Assembly: GCF_000430645.1 (NCBI RefSeq)
Contig: NZ_KE387185.1
Location: 407,780-471,779 of the forward strand
Source: Aquimarina latercula DSM 2041
GTDB taxonomy: Bacteria; Bacteroidota; Bacteroidia; Flavobacteriales; Flavobacteriaceae
Length of the DNA stretch: 64,000 bases
Reading direction: 5' to 3'
Position numbers and translations under genes: made by a program. This document shows positions 56,916 through 64,000 of the stretch, one piece after another (positions within the stretch are counted from its first letter, which is position 1; each line of letters starts with the position of its first letter). Below the pieces are notes generated by a model. It saw only the letters and a list, made by a program, of their open reading frames with translations, was not told the DNA's origin and searched no databases.

Positions 56916-58331
56916 TAAAGGACTAAAAAATCTGGCAACTCCTTCTGATAGTTTTCTTTTAATAGATCTATTTTTGTAAGTTTTATATTCTAATAAGAAA
57001 CTGTTATTACAGTCTGAAATAAAGTCTTTACAAACATTTTCTGCCACAGTTTTATCATAAATTAAAGCATTTGTTTCAAAATTGTGTTCAAAACTTCTAT
57101 GGTCAAAATTTCCAGATCCTATGGAGACTATTTCACCATCCATTACAATTACTTTACTATGAAGAAAATCATCTTTTTGTTGGTGTATTTCAATACCTAA
57201 AAAGAGCAATTCTTCGAAAAAAGATAGCATACTATATTTGGCTAACCAAGAATCTGATTTTTTAGGAACTAATAATTTTATATTTACTCCACTGAGTGCA
57301 GCCATTCTTAATGCTTCTAGCATTGCATTATTAGGGATAAAATATGGGTTAGAAATATAGATATACTTTTCTGCCAGATTGATCATCGATATGTATTGAT
57401 GCATTATTGATGCATAATCCGAATCAGGTCCTCCAGCAACAATTTGGACTGGTATTGTTCCTTCATCTTCTATTTTTGGAAGATAATGGTCGGTTAATAG
57501 AAGTTCTTGATCACTCGCAAAGTAATAGTCTTTAATGAAAACTCTATGCAAGTTGTCTACTGCTGGGCCTTTAATATATAAGTGTGTGTCATCCCAAATA
57601 CCTAATTCCGAATTTGACTTAATATATTTGTCAGAAATATTAACCCCACCAGTAAAGCCAACTTTACCGTCCACAATAATTATTTTTCTATGATTTCGAT
57701 AGTTTAAAGTGAACAAAAAACTACCATAATGTAAAGGCATAATTGGATATACTTTTACTCCAATACTTTTTAATTTTTTAACTGCTTTTTTGCGAAGTGA
57801 GTAGCTTCCAATTGCATCATATAATATTCTAACTTCAACTTTGTTTTCAAGTTTTTCTTTCAACAGTGAATAGAGTTTTTCAAAAAGCTCTCCTTCTTCA
57901 AAAATGTAATATTGTAAATGAATAAACTTTTCAGCTTTTTGTAATTCTTCGAAAATGGTATCGAATGTTTTTTTACCGTTCTGCAGTACTTCAACTTTAT
58001 TTGATGCTTGTGTTCCGAAATTAGAACTGTTTCGCATTAGTTTTGATAGTTTTGAAGATTTATTGTCCGTAAATACTAAGTGTTTCTCCTTGGTAAACCT
58101 ATCTCCAAAATTTTGTTCATATAAACGCCTTCTGACTGTTTGTTTAAGTTTAAAAAATTTGAAACGTCTTCGATTAACACCAAAAATGATATAAAGAAAA
58201 ATTCCTATTACTGGCAGAATCAAAACAATAAGTAACCAGCTTAGGGATTTTGTAGGCCTTGAACCATATAATATAATATGTAAAATTGCGAGTGAAGTAA
58301 GAAGAATATAGAGGCTAATAGCAATGATCAT
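56910..58331 (-). CDS. cls: cardiolipin synthase (phospholipase D family)
   Basis: A 473-residue inner membrane enzyme joining two phosphatidylglycerols (or a related pair) to cardiolipin. Two N-terminal membrane helices (IAISLYILLTSLAILHIILY, SLSWLLIVLILPVIGIFLYIIFG) are followed by two HKD motifs: NYRNHRKIIIVDGKVGFTGGVN and DFLHSKVIVMDGEIVSIGSGNFDHRSF. The length and layout are those of the Cls/ClsA class. It is convergent with and overlaps the DUF6268 gene by six bases. It is transcribed alone; the PAP2 and phosphoesterase genes nearby also act on phosphoesters of the envelope. Confidence 0.93.
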   Translation of the reverse strand: MIIAISLYILLTSLAILHIILYGSRPTKSLSWLLIVLILPVIGIFLYIIFGVNRRRFKFFKLKQTVRRRLYEQNFGDRFTKEKHLVFTDNKSSKLSKLMRNSSNFGTQASNKVEVLQNGKKTFDTIFEELQKAEKFIHLQYYIFEEGELFEKLYSLLKEKLENKVEVRILYDAIGSYSLRKKAVKKLKSIGVKVYPIMPLHYGSFLFTLNYRNHRKIIIVDGKVGFTGGVNISDKYIKSNSELGIWDDTHLYIKGPAVDNLHRVFIKDYYFASDQELLLTDHYLPKIEDEGTIPVQIVAGGPDSDYASIMHQYISMINLAEKYIYISNPYFIPNNAMLEALRMAALSGVNIKLLVPKKSDSWLAKYSMLSFFEELLFLGIEIHQQKDDFLHSKVIVMDGEIVSIGSGNFDHRSFEHNFETNALIYDKTVAENVCKDFISDCNNSFLLEYKTYKNRSIKRKLSEGVARFFSPLL

Positions 58332-58456
58332 TTTATGAGGTATTAATGTAATGTATTAGCAAATTTATTTTGTAAATGGGCTACCATTTATTCGGATCGG
58401 ATTATCAAAGCATAATCTAAAAATATATTTTTATAAAAATAAAAAATTCATTGATT

Positions 58457-58873
58457 ATGGGGGTTATTTCGACTGATAAAAATAAAATCATATTAATTTA
58501 CAATTCCAAAGAGTCTATTGGTAAGCAAACATATAGCTATGTTGTCGCATCAGAAAAAGATATTCTTGCTATAGATACAACTAAAACGGAAATACCTGGG
58601 ACACAATGGTTAGAAATAGCAGAAAATCTGGGTATAAATATTTCGGATTTGATTCAAAAAAAATTTCCAAATTATCAAGGACTATATGATCCAAATGTAA
58701 CCCTAAATACGCATGATTGGTTAAAGGTTATAAAAAAGAATCCTAGAATCGTAAGGCGGCCTATTCTAATAATAGGAGAACAATTCCATCAAATAGAAAC
58801 TCCATCTGATTTTGTAAGGATTATGGAATCTAACAGTGCTGACGAATTAAATACTCCCTCAAAAGAAGGATAA
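58457..58873 (+). CDS. arsenate-reductase-like (ArsC/Spx fold) protein without the catalytic cysteine
   Basis: A protein of 138 residues from ATG 58457 (an in-frame TTG six bases upstream is less likely). The layout resembles ArsC-family thioredoxin-fold proteins: KIILIYNSKESIGKQTYSYVVASEKDILAIDTTK, a helical middle, and VRRPILIIGEQ, in which the RRPI motif is the arsenate-binding Arg region. The Cys usually found in the first loop (C-x-x-x-K/R) is replaced (NSKESIGKQ). It is therefore not a reductase of the usual sort; a regulatory or structural role is possible. It is transcribed alone, divergent from the cardiolipin synthase gene. Confidence 0.65.
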   Translation: MGVISTDKNKIILIYNSKESIGKQTYSYVVASEKDILAIDTTKTEIPGTQWLEIAENLGINISDLIQKKFPNYQGLYDPNVTLNTHDWLKVIKKNPRIVRRPILIIGEQFHQIETPSDFVRIMESNSADELNTPSKEG

Positions 58874-59065
58874 AATAAATGTTTTATTAATCTAACTATT
58901 TCAAAGATGCATTCGTCATAAACGACATACTATTTAAGTCAAAATATTAATGTAATAGATGCACATGATTAGAAACAATACGAAAAAGAAATTAATCGCC
59001 ATTTTTACGATTTTCTTTAACTGAAAATTTCGCATCTCTTGTTAATTTAAGTTTATTTTTTTTAC

Positions 59066-59104
59066 AAAAACAGGTAATTGACCAACGTACAGTTACCTGT
59101 TTTT
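59066..59104. terminator. bidirectional terminator between ArsC-like gene and small lipoprotein gene
   Basis: A 12-bp perfect stem, AAAAACAGGTAA/TTACCTGTTTTT, around a 15-base loop. It works on both strands because A and T runs flank the stem. It should end the small lipoprotein operon (minus strand) and possibly the ArsC-like gene. The rest of the 58874-59127 gap shows nothing. Confidence 0.85.
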
Positions 59105-59127
59105 ATTCAACTAATTTTATTTAAAAA

Positions 59128-59307
59128 TTAGTTGTCATCTGTAGCATCTTCTACAGCGTCTTTTACTTCTTCAGCACCATCTTCTACTGCATCACCTACA
59201 TCTTCTACTGCATCTTCTACTTTTTCTCCTGTGGTTTTTTCTCTACAGCTTAATGTACTCGCAAATAAGAAGCACATAGCAGTAATTGATATGATTGTTT
59301 TTTTCAT
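59128..59307 (-). CDS. small acidic lipoprotein
   Basis: A 59-residue lipoprotein with signal MKKTIISITAMCFLFASTLSC and a mature part made almost wholly of a VEDA-type acidic repeat (KVEDAVEDVGDAVEDGAEEV, then KDAVEDATDDN). The repeat gives it an amphipathic helix-like pattern. It lies 15 bases after the DUF1328 gene on the same strand and ends before a terminator. Function unknown; such small lipoproteins in Bacteroidota often accompany stress-induced membrane peptides. Confidence 0.75.
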   Translation of the reverse strand: MKKTIISITAMCFLFASTLSCREKTTGEKVEDAVEDVGDAVEDGAEEVKDAVEDATDDN

Positions 59308-59322
59308 GATATTATATTTAAT

Positions 59323-59487
59323 TTAAGCTTTAAATTTCTTACCGAATATGAGAGATACTATAAAAAGTACTATGAATATAAAAAATAAGATTTTTGCAAT
59401 ACTAGCAGCCCCTGCTGCGATACCACCAAATCCGAAAACTCCAGCAACTATTGCCAAAATGATGAAAATTACTGTCCAACGTAACAT
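59323..59487 (-). CDS. DUF1328 family small membrane protein
   Basis: A 54-residue protein with two hydrophobic helices: [20 protein letters not shown], then [20 protein letters not shown] and [14 protein letters not shown]. This is the pattern of the DUF1328 (YtjA-like) family, widely conserved and often induced in envelope or osmotic stress. It is the first gene of a two-gene unit with the acidic lipoprotein. The 59488-59691 gap upstream holds nothing recognisable. Confidence 0.85.
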   Translation of the reverse strand: MLRWTVIFIILAIVAGVFGFGGIAAGAASIAKILFFIFIVLFIVSLIFGKKFKA

Positions 59488-59691
59488 AATTAGTGTTTTT
59501 AATTATTAAATGACTCTAAGTGAGTGATTTGTTTTTCAAATCGTTTACAGTGTAAAGGTCAATAAATCTATCTTAACTCTTTAGCTGTATCGCTTGTAAC
59601 ATTGACTCCTTTGCTTTTTGGTTATTATTTTGTTAAAATTCTATAAAATAAGGGTATCTTTAGATTGTAATTTTTCTAAAAGTATATTTAG

Positions 59692-60735
59692 TTGAAAAAA
59701 AAGATACGCTTACAAGATCAAAAGGTCCAGGATATTGTCATAGATATGGCCAATGATCTAGGAGTAAGTTATGAGAAATCTAACCAAGAGTATTGTGTTC
59801 GTATACCAGAAAATATGGGTTCAGGATATATTCGTTCTTTTGAATTTGATTTTGGAGTAGGTGTTGTAGAGACAGATTATTTATTGAAAAAGGAATTTCA
59901 ATTTCATTTAAAAAAAGGAATTGTACATCCACTAAAAGTAATTTTTAATAGAGAATCTAACTTTTTTCATTGTTTTGAAGAAGATGATAAATTGAATGAA
60001 GTAAAAAGATTAGAAAGTGTTATTGCTGCCAGTACGCCTACTAATAATCATATTTTTAAAATCCCTGCCGATCAACCGATTTGTATTTTTAGTTTAGAAA
60101 TAAATAGAAAATTGTTTGAAGAGAAAATAGAGTCTTTTCTTCCGGATATGAATGAAGATCTCATGAATTTATTTCGAGATGTGAACGGAATCAGACAATT
60201 TTATTATAAAAACTATTATAGCTTAGAGATTTCAAAACTAATTTCTGAGTTTACAGAGTGCGAACTAACAGGATTTATGAGGCAAGTTTATTTAGAAGGT
60301 AAAGCTTATGAAATATTTACACTTCTTTTAAAACAATATTTAGATGATTTAAGAGATCCCGATAAACGTCAGATTATACGACAGGCTACTATAGAGTCTA
60401 TAGAAACTGCTGTATCTATCATAGAAAATGAAATCGAAACTATTGGTAATATTGTTAATATTGCTAAACGAGTAGGATTAAATCAGAATACTCTCCAAAA
60501 CGGTTTTAAACAATTATACAATACTTCGGTTAATGAGTTTATAAAAAATCATAGAATTGAGACAGCAAAGGATTTGTTAGAATCTTCAAATCTTAATATT
60601 ACCGAAATCACATACAAGGTCGGAATAAACTCTAGAAGTTATTTTTCTAAATTATTTAAGAAAAAATATGGGATTGCTCCTAAACAATATCTTGATAAAG
60701 TTAGAAATAATAAAGACGATTCTAGATCAGCTTGA
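59692..60735 (+). CDS. AraC-family regulator, paralogue 1
   Basis: A 347-residue transcription factor. The C-terminal AraC-type DNA-binding domain (about 240-340) contains NIAKRVGLNQNTLQNGFKQLYN and ITYKVGINSRSYFSKLFKKKYG. The N-terminal 230 residues are a sensor of unknown type with the marks MGSGYIRSFEFDFGVGVVE, then FSLEINRKLFEEKIESFLP, shared with the two other paralogues here. The start is TTG at 59692, supported by the downstream MKKKIRLQDQ stretch and the lack of another early ATG; the next Met is at residue 19. It is a single gene. Targets are not evident. Confidence 0.88.
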   Translation: MKKKIRLQDQKVQDIVIDMANDLGVSYEKSNQEYCVRIPENMGSGYIRSFEFDFGVGVVETDYLLKKEFQFHLKKGIVHPLKVIFNRESNFFHCFEEDDKLNEVKRLESVIAASTPTNNHIFKIPADQPICIFSLEINRKLFEEKIESFLPDMNEDLMNLFRDVNGIRQFYYKNYYSLEISKLISEFTECELTGFMRQVYLEGKAYEIFTLLLKQYLDDLRDPDKRQIIRQATIESIETAVSIIENEIETIGNIVNIAKRVGLNQNTLQNGFKQLYNTSVNEFIKNHRIETAKDLLESSNLNITEITYKVGINSRSYFSKLFKKKYGIAPKQYLDKVRNNKDDSRSA

Positions 60736-60913
60736 CACTTTTTTTTGCTTAATGCGTAAGCTATTTTATTAAGTACTTTTCTTTTTCTTATACTTTTCTT
60801 TTTTATAAAACTGATCAATAGTGTTAGTATAAATTTCAAAATTGTTAATGTGTTTGAGGTAAATCTAATTTCTTTGTAAAAAGCGCAAATTATAAGTTAG
60901 ATTACACAATAGT

Positions 60914-61939
60914 ATGCAGAGAATTGAAATACATAGTATTGAAGGTTCGGAAATATTAAAACAATTAAATGATTATTTAAAAGGGGAAGTTGAAGAACAA
61001 TGGGGTGAGTATGTTCTCCGTTTTGATAATAAGTTTGGAAAAGGAATTATACGTAGTATTTCGTTTGATTGGGGAGTGTCATTATTAGATTATGATCTTC
61101 ACTTTTTTGAAGATACTAAAGTCATTTTTACAATAAAAGATGTCAATCCGATAGAATTTATTTTTATTTCTGAAGGTAGATTAGAATATGATAATGATTC
61201 AAATGATGAAAAATCGCAGTGTTTTGAACGTTATCAAAATATTATTATATCTACAAAAAAGCTATCTAAGGAAGCGTATGTTTTTCCTAAGTTAGAGGAT
61301 GTAAAAGTTAATTTTATATACATTTTACCTAGAGAGTATGCTAAGAAAAACAATAATAATCTCTCTTATTTAGGTAAGAAGTTACTATCTGTATTTAATC
61401 AAGAAGAATCATCATTACCTTATCATCATTTTGGTAATTACAATCTCAAAATAGCTGATCAGATAGAGCAGTTAAAAAAGAGTAATGATATTGGAATTGT
61501 TAGGACTCTTTCTATAGAAGGTCAGTTAAATCTAATAATGGCAATGCAGTTATTAGAACATTTTAATCACGAAAATGAGGTAGGCTTACCAGAATCCTTG
61601 TCAAAAGAGGATATAAAAAAGATTCAAAACCTCTCGGGTTACATCATAGATAATATTTCTGATCCTCTTTCTGTAAATTTATTGGCCAATAAAGCCGGTG
61701 TTAGTACTAAGAAATTACAATTAGGATTTAATATACTATATTCTAAGTCTGTGAATGAGTATATCAGGCAACTAAAATTAGAAGTTTCTCGAGATTATAT
61801 TAAGAATACAAATGATTCTATTTCTGAAATAGTATATAATATAGGTTTAAAAAGTAGAAGTTACTTTTCTAAAATATTTTTTGAACGTTACGGGATTCTG
61901 CCTACAGAGTATAGAAAAAAAGTTAAAAGGGATAAATAA
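60914..61939 (+). CDS. AraC-family regulator, paralogue 2
   Basis: A 341-residue protein of the same family as the genes on either side. It has the N-terminal sensor (FGKGIIRSISFDWGVSLLDYDL, VNPIEFIFISEGRL, HHFGNYNLKIADQIEQL) and the C-terminal AraC HTH (LLANKAGVSTKKLQLGFNILYSKSVNEYIR, ISEIVYNIGLKSRSYFSKIFFERYG). The start ATG is clear. It is 178 bases after paralogue 1 with no shared operon features. The gene order and similarity point to tandem duplication, but the copies are far diverged. Confidence 0.9.
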   Translation: MQRIEIHSIEGSEILKQLNDYLKGEVEEQWGEYVLRFDNKFGKGIIRSISFDWGVSLLDYDLHFFEDTKVIFTIKDVNPIEFIFISEGRLEYDNDSNDEKSQCFERYQNIIISTKKLSKEAYVFPKLEDVKVNFIYILPREYAKKNNNNLSYLGKKLLSVFNQEESSLPYHHFGNYNLKIADQIEQLKKSNDIGIVRTLSIEGQLNLIMAMQLLEHFNHENEVGLPESLSKEDIKKIQNLSGYIIDNISDPLSVNLLANKAGVSTKKLQLGFNILYSKSVNEYIRQLKLEVSRDYIKNTNDSISEIVYNIGLKSRSYFSKIFFERYGILPTEYRKKVKRDK

Positions 61940-62061
61940 GTTTTGCGTAAGCACATGTTTAGAATGTGGATAAGAGGAGTATCTTTTAGGAAAGGTATGT
62001 CTTTTATTATTGGGATATTAAATTTTGATAACTTGTAGAATAAAGTATAACCCAAATTTGT

Positions 62062-62412
62062 ATGAATAAAACCTTAATACAAAACGAAAAAGCAATAGTT
62101 AATTTAAAATTTAAAACAACCTTACCCTTAGAAGATCTAGAAAAAATCTCATCAGAAAGGAAGCGTATTCTAAAAAAGACTAGAGGATTGGTTTCTTTGC
62201 ATTGTTATGTAAATGACGAAACTAAAACCTTTGGAGGGATTTTTATGTTTGAGGAAATTAGGTTTGCTAATCAGTATTTAGAAAATTTTTTAACTGAAGG
62301 AATGGGTCCTAAATATGGTGTTATTGCTAAAACACTTAAAATTGATATAGGTGCTGTTAAGTATAAAATTGATGGAGAAAACTTAGATTCTTATGGCAAT
62401 ATTATGGAGTAG
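62062..62412 (+). CDS. YdhR-like monooxygenase-fold protein
   Basis: A 116-residue protein. KAIVNLKFKTTLPLEDLEKISSERKRILKKTRGLVSLHCYVNDETKTFGGIFMFEEIRFANQYLENF fits the dimeric alpha+beta barrel of the YdhR family (a putative mono-oxygenase). There is no visible cofactor site, as usual for this fold. It overlaps the convergent SRAP gene by eleven bases at its end. Its role is unknown. Confidence 0.75.
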   Translation: MNKTLIQNEKAIVNLKFKTTLPLEDLEKISSERKRILKKTRGLVSLHCYVNDETKTFGGIFMFEEIRFANQYLENFLTEGMGPKYGVIAKTLKIDIGAVKYKIDGENLDSYGNIME

Positions 62413-63103
62413 GGATGTTTTTATAATAGACAGGCGCTAACATGGATTCATATGATATATCGTTTTTAAAAAACTCTTTAGCAATAGTGTGTGCTTCTAA
62501 TTCAGAAGAGGATGATGTTCTAAGGATATGATCAATTTCTGTCATTTCTGTTTCGGTGTTTAACCAGTTTTTAAGAGTTTTTTTTGATATAATAATGGGC
62601 ATAGTAGAGTTAAGGTTTTGTATTGCTTTAACTACTCCAGTCGATGTTGATGTCAACATGCTACAAGTAATAAACCCATCATCTAATGTGTTGTAAACTC
62701 CCGCTATAAAAAAAGGCTTTTTATTTTTTTGATAAACATAATATGGATATAGACTTCCATTAGACAAATGATAAACGAAAAATCCCGTAATAATAATAAC
62801 ACACCGTCTGTTTTTAAAAGAATCTCGGAATAATTGATTTGTGTCTAATTGTTCTGTATGAATTTGAAGAGTATTATAAACTTTTTGAAAATCATTCCAT
62901 TCATCTTTGTAATCATGAGGCAATAGCCCCCAAATACCATAAGATATATAATCAGGATTTTCTGTAGTAATGATAGAAATGGTTGATTCTTCGCTTCCAT
63001 CGATTACACGTCTAGGAGAGTAAAGTTTAGGAAACTTAAAATTGAATCCTACTTCCTCTTCAATAACTTCTCTTTCCGCTTCGTTTGCAATTTTTTTAAA
63101 CAT
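62402..63103 (-). CDS. divergent SRAP (SOS response-associated peptidase family) protein
   Basis: A 233-residue protein in the SRAP/HMCES fold. Retained marks: IWGLLPHDY, NRRCVIIITGFF, PYYVYQKNKKPFFIAGVYNTLDDGFITCSMLT, AIQNLNSTMPIII, NWLN. Canonical SRAP enzymes begin MCG/MCY (Cys2 forms the DNA cross-link), have GFYEW and an IHxxxxRMP motif. Here the start is MFKK with no Cys at position 2, the GFYEW Glu is replaced (GFFVY) and the His of the IHxxxxRMP motif is replaced (IQNLNSTMP). No in-frame Met-Cys lies upstream. So the DNA-cross-linking site is lost, and it may bind rather than react. It is transcribed alone, convergent with the YdhR-like gene. Confidence 0.75.
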   Translation of the reverse strand: MFKKIANEAEREVIEEEVGFNFKFPKLYSPRRVIDGSEESTISIITTENPDYISYGIWGLLPHDYKDEWNDFQKVYNTLQIHTEQLDTNQLFRDSFKNRRCVIIITGFFVYHLSNGSLYPYYVYQKNKKPFFIAGVYNTLDDGFITCSMLTSTSTGVVKAIQNLNSTMPIIISKKTLKNWLNTETEMTEIDHILRTSSSSELEAHTIAKEFFKNDISYESMLAPVYYKNIPTP

Positions 63104-63346
63104 CTCTTTTTCTTACCGTTGCAAGTAAAAAAAATTTAAGAAATAAAATTATCTCGTATAATTTAATTCGTAACGCATTTACTAGTTATTGGTAAATATA
63201 TTAATAAATGTTCGACTTTTTTTTCAATAGAGTTAAGCAAAAACTTAATAAAGATAAAGAATTGACAATTTAGCTGCTAATTTTGCAATAAGAGTTTAGT
63301 TGTAAGATTCTAAAAATCAATTAGGTAAATAGTTAATCTGGGTGTT

Positions 63347-64000
63347 ATGGAAAATGTAAAAGACAATGGCATAAATATTCCATCCGAATTAGGTGTACTA
63401 AATACGTATCTACCTGGAAATATAGAAGTAAATTACGATATTCACATACTCACGATAGATTCATCCTTTGGTAAAGGTCAGGTTAGGCATACAAGTTTGC
63501 AAAATGGATTGGAAAGCTATGACTTTGACATTAAGTTATATCAAACTGTAAAAATTCCTATAAATTATATTGCAACAGACGCTCTTCAGTTTTTTTACTG
63601 TTTAGAAGGGTATTGTAATCATCAATTTGAAGATTTCGAGGAAAAGGTAAAAATAGATCAATTTCAAACCGCTGTTGCTCATAGTAATCCTCAATTGTCT
63701 AACAGTATAATAATAGAAAAAAATACTTCTTTTATGTTTAATATTATATGTATTAATAAAAAAGAATATTTTGATAAGTTTAGTGCAGAAAATAATCGTT
63801 TCGATAAGAAGATTCAAGATCTTTTATCTGATATTAAAAATAAATCAAAACACTTTCATTTAGGTAATTATAATTTAAAAATAGCAGAACAACTAAAATT
63901 GTTGTTTGGGATAGAGCATAGTAATGAAATTTCTGAGCTACTTTCACAGAAGGGTAGGTACTATCTTATTTTGGCTAAACATATAGAACAATTCCATACA
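63347..64000 (+). CDS. AraC-family regulator, paralogue 3 (N-terminal fragment, cut by window end)
   Basis: The ATG-started frame is open to the last base, giving 218 residues. It has the same N-terminal sensor as the two preceding paralogues: SFGKGQVRHTSLQNGLESYDF, then HFHLGNYNLKIAEQLKLLFG, which lines up with HHFGNYNLKIADQIEQL of paralogue 2. The DNA-binding half lies beyond the window. An ATG at 63347 is the natural start. The 63104-63346 gap before it shows a TAATTTTG (63278-63285) that could be a -7 element, with no -33 box. Confidence 0.8.
   Translation, partial: MENVKDNGINIPSELGVLNTYLPGNIEVNYDIHILTIDSSFGKGQVRHTSLQNGLESYDFDIKLYQTVKIPINYIATDALQFFYCLEGYCNHQFEDFEEKVKIDQFQTAVAHSNPQLSNSIIIEKNTSFMFNIICINKKEYFDKFSAENNRFDKKIQDLLSDIKNKSKHFHLGNYNLKIAEQLKLLFGIEHSNEISELLSQKGRYYLILAKHIEQFHT

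Noticed and set aside
59132-59326. A 64-residue plus-strand frame rich in Ser, Ala and Thr.
   Set aside because: It is the antisense shadow of the small acidic lipoprotein gene (59128-59307, minus), whose signal peptide and VEDA repeats make coherent protein.

Overview
The window is an AT-rich chromosomal segment from a marine-type member of the Flavobacteriaceae (phylum Bacteroidota); an Aquimarina-like genus would fit, but the genus is a guess. The evidence is a SusC/SusD pair, a hybrid two-component regulator, a type IX secretion sorting domain, lipoproteins with acidic residues after the lipobox cysteine, TAnnTTTG-type promoters, and several families typical of Bacteroidota (PafA phosphatase, DUF6588, DUF6268, HD-Pycsar-effector fusion). 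No tRNA, rRNA, CRISPR array, transposase or phage gene was seen.

Layout. 1-5.8 kb: two RecB-family nuclease proteins (the first cut by the window edge) on either side of an OmpA-family porin, then an alpha/beta hydrolase. 5.9-9.2 kb: a small secreted protein with a CxxC motif, a TonB-dependent receptor and an acidic lipoprotein, probably a metal or small-ligand uptake locus. 9.2-10.1 kb: a gene-poor stretch with three related hairpin elements that look like a small-RNA or structured-terminator family. 10.1-13.7 kb: a membrane-bound TPR/AraC regulator and three unknown genes. 13.9-41.6 kb: a large xylan and xylose locus. 42-58.9 kb: DUF6588 protein, YihY and PafA, a CotH-type kinase, a metalloprotease, and a tight operon running from an HD-Pycsar-effector fusion through a GH3-auxin-type ligase, a phosphoesterase/kinase-like/barrel fusion, a PAP2 phosphatase and a DUF6268 protein, followed by a convergent cardiolipin synthase. 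59-64 kb: a small stress-type operon, three AraC-family paralogues (the last cut by the window edge), a YdhR-like protein and a divergent SRAP protein.

How the xylan locus fits together. Surface and secreted enzymes (GH10, GH11, a multidomain GH8 with a type IX sorting tail) would cut xylan. SusC/SusD and a surface glycan-binding lipoprotein would import oligosaccharides. A GH3 beta-xylosidase would release xylose, and a sodium/sugar symporter would carry it into the cytoplasm, where GalM, XylA and XylB feed it to the pentose phosphate pathway. Two regulators lie inside: a LacI-family protein and a hybrid two-component system. Matching ACGAAAA/TTTTCGT palindromes sit upstream of xylB, GH11 and GH8, so a LacI regulon can be read from the sequence. 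A second conserved leader is shared only by GH11 and GH8, and 21-bp-spaced TGTTGC repeats upstream of the GH3-SusCD operon are candidate sites for the hybrid regulator. No GH43, GH67, GH115 or esterase gene is visible, so the target may be lightly substituted xylan, such as that of red algae; this is an inference.

The items most worth following are the three hairpin elements at 9.2-10 kb, the metallophosphoesterase/atypical-kinase-like/Omp85 fusion at 51.4-55.2 kb, the HD-Pycsar-effector fusion with no cyclase nearby, the SRAP protein lacking the usual catalytic residues, and the regulatory motifs of the xylan locus.
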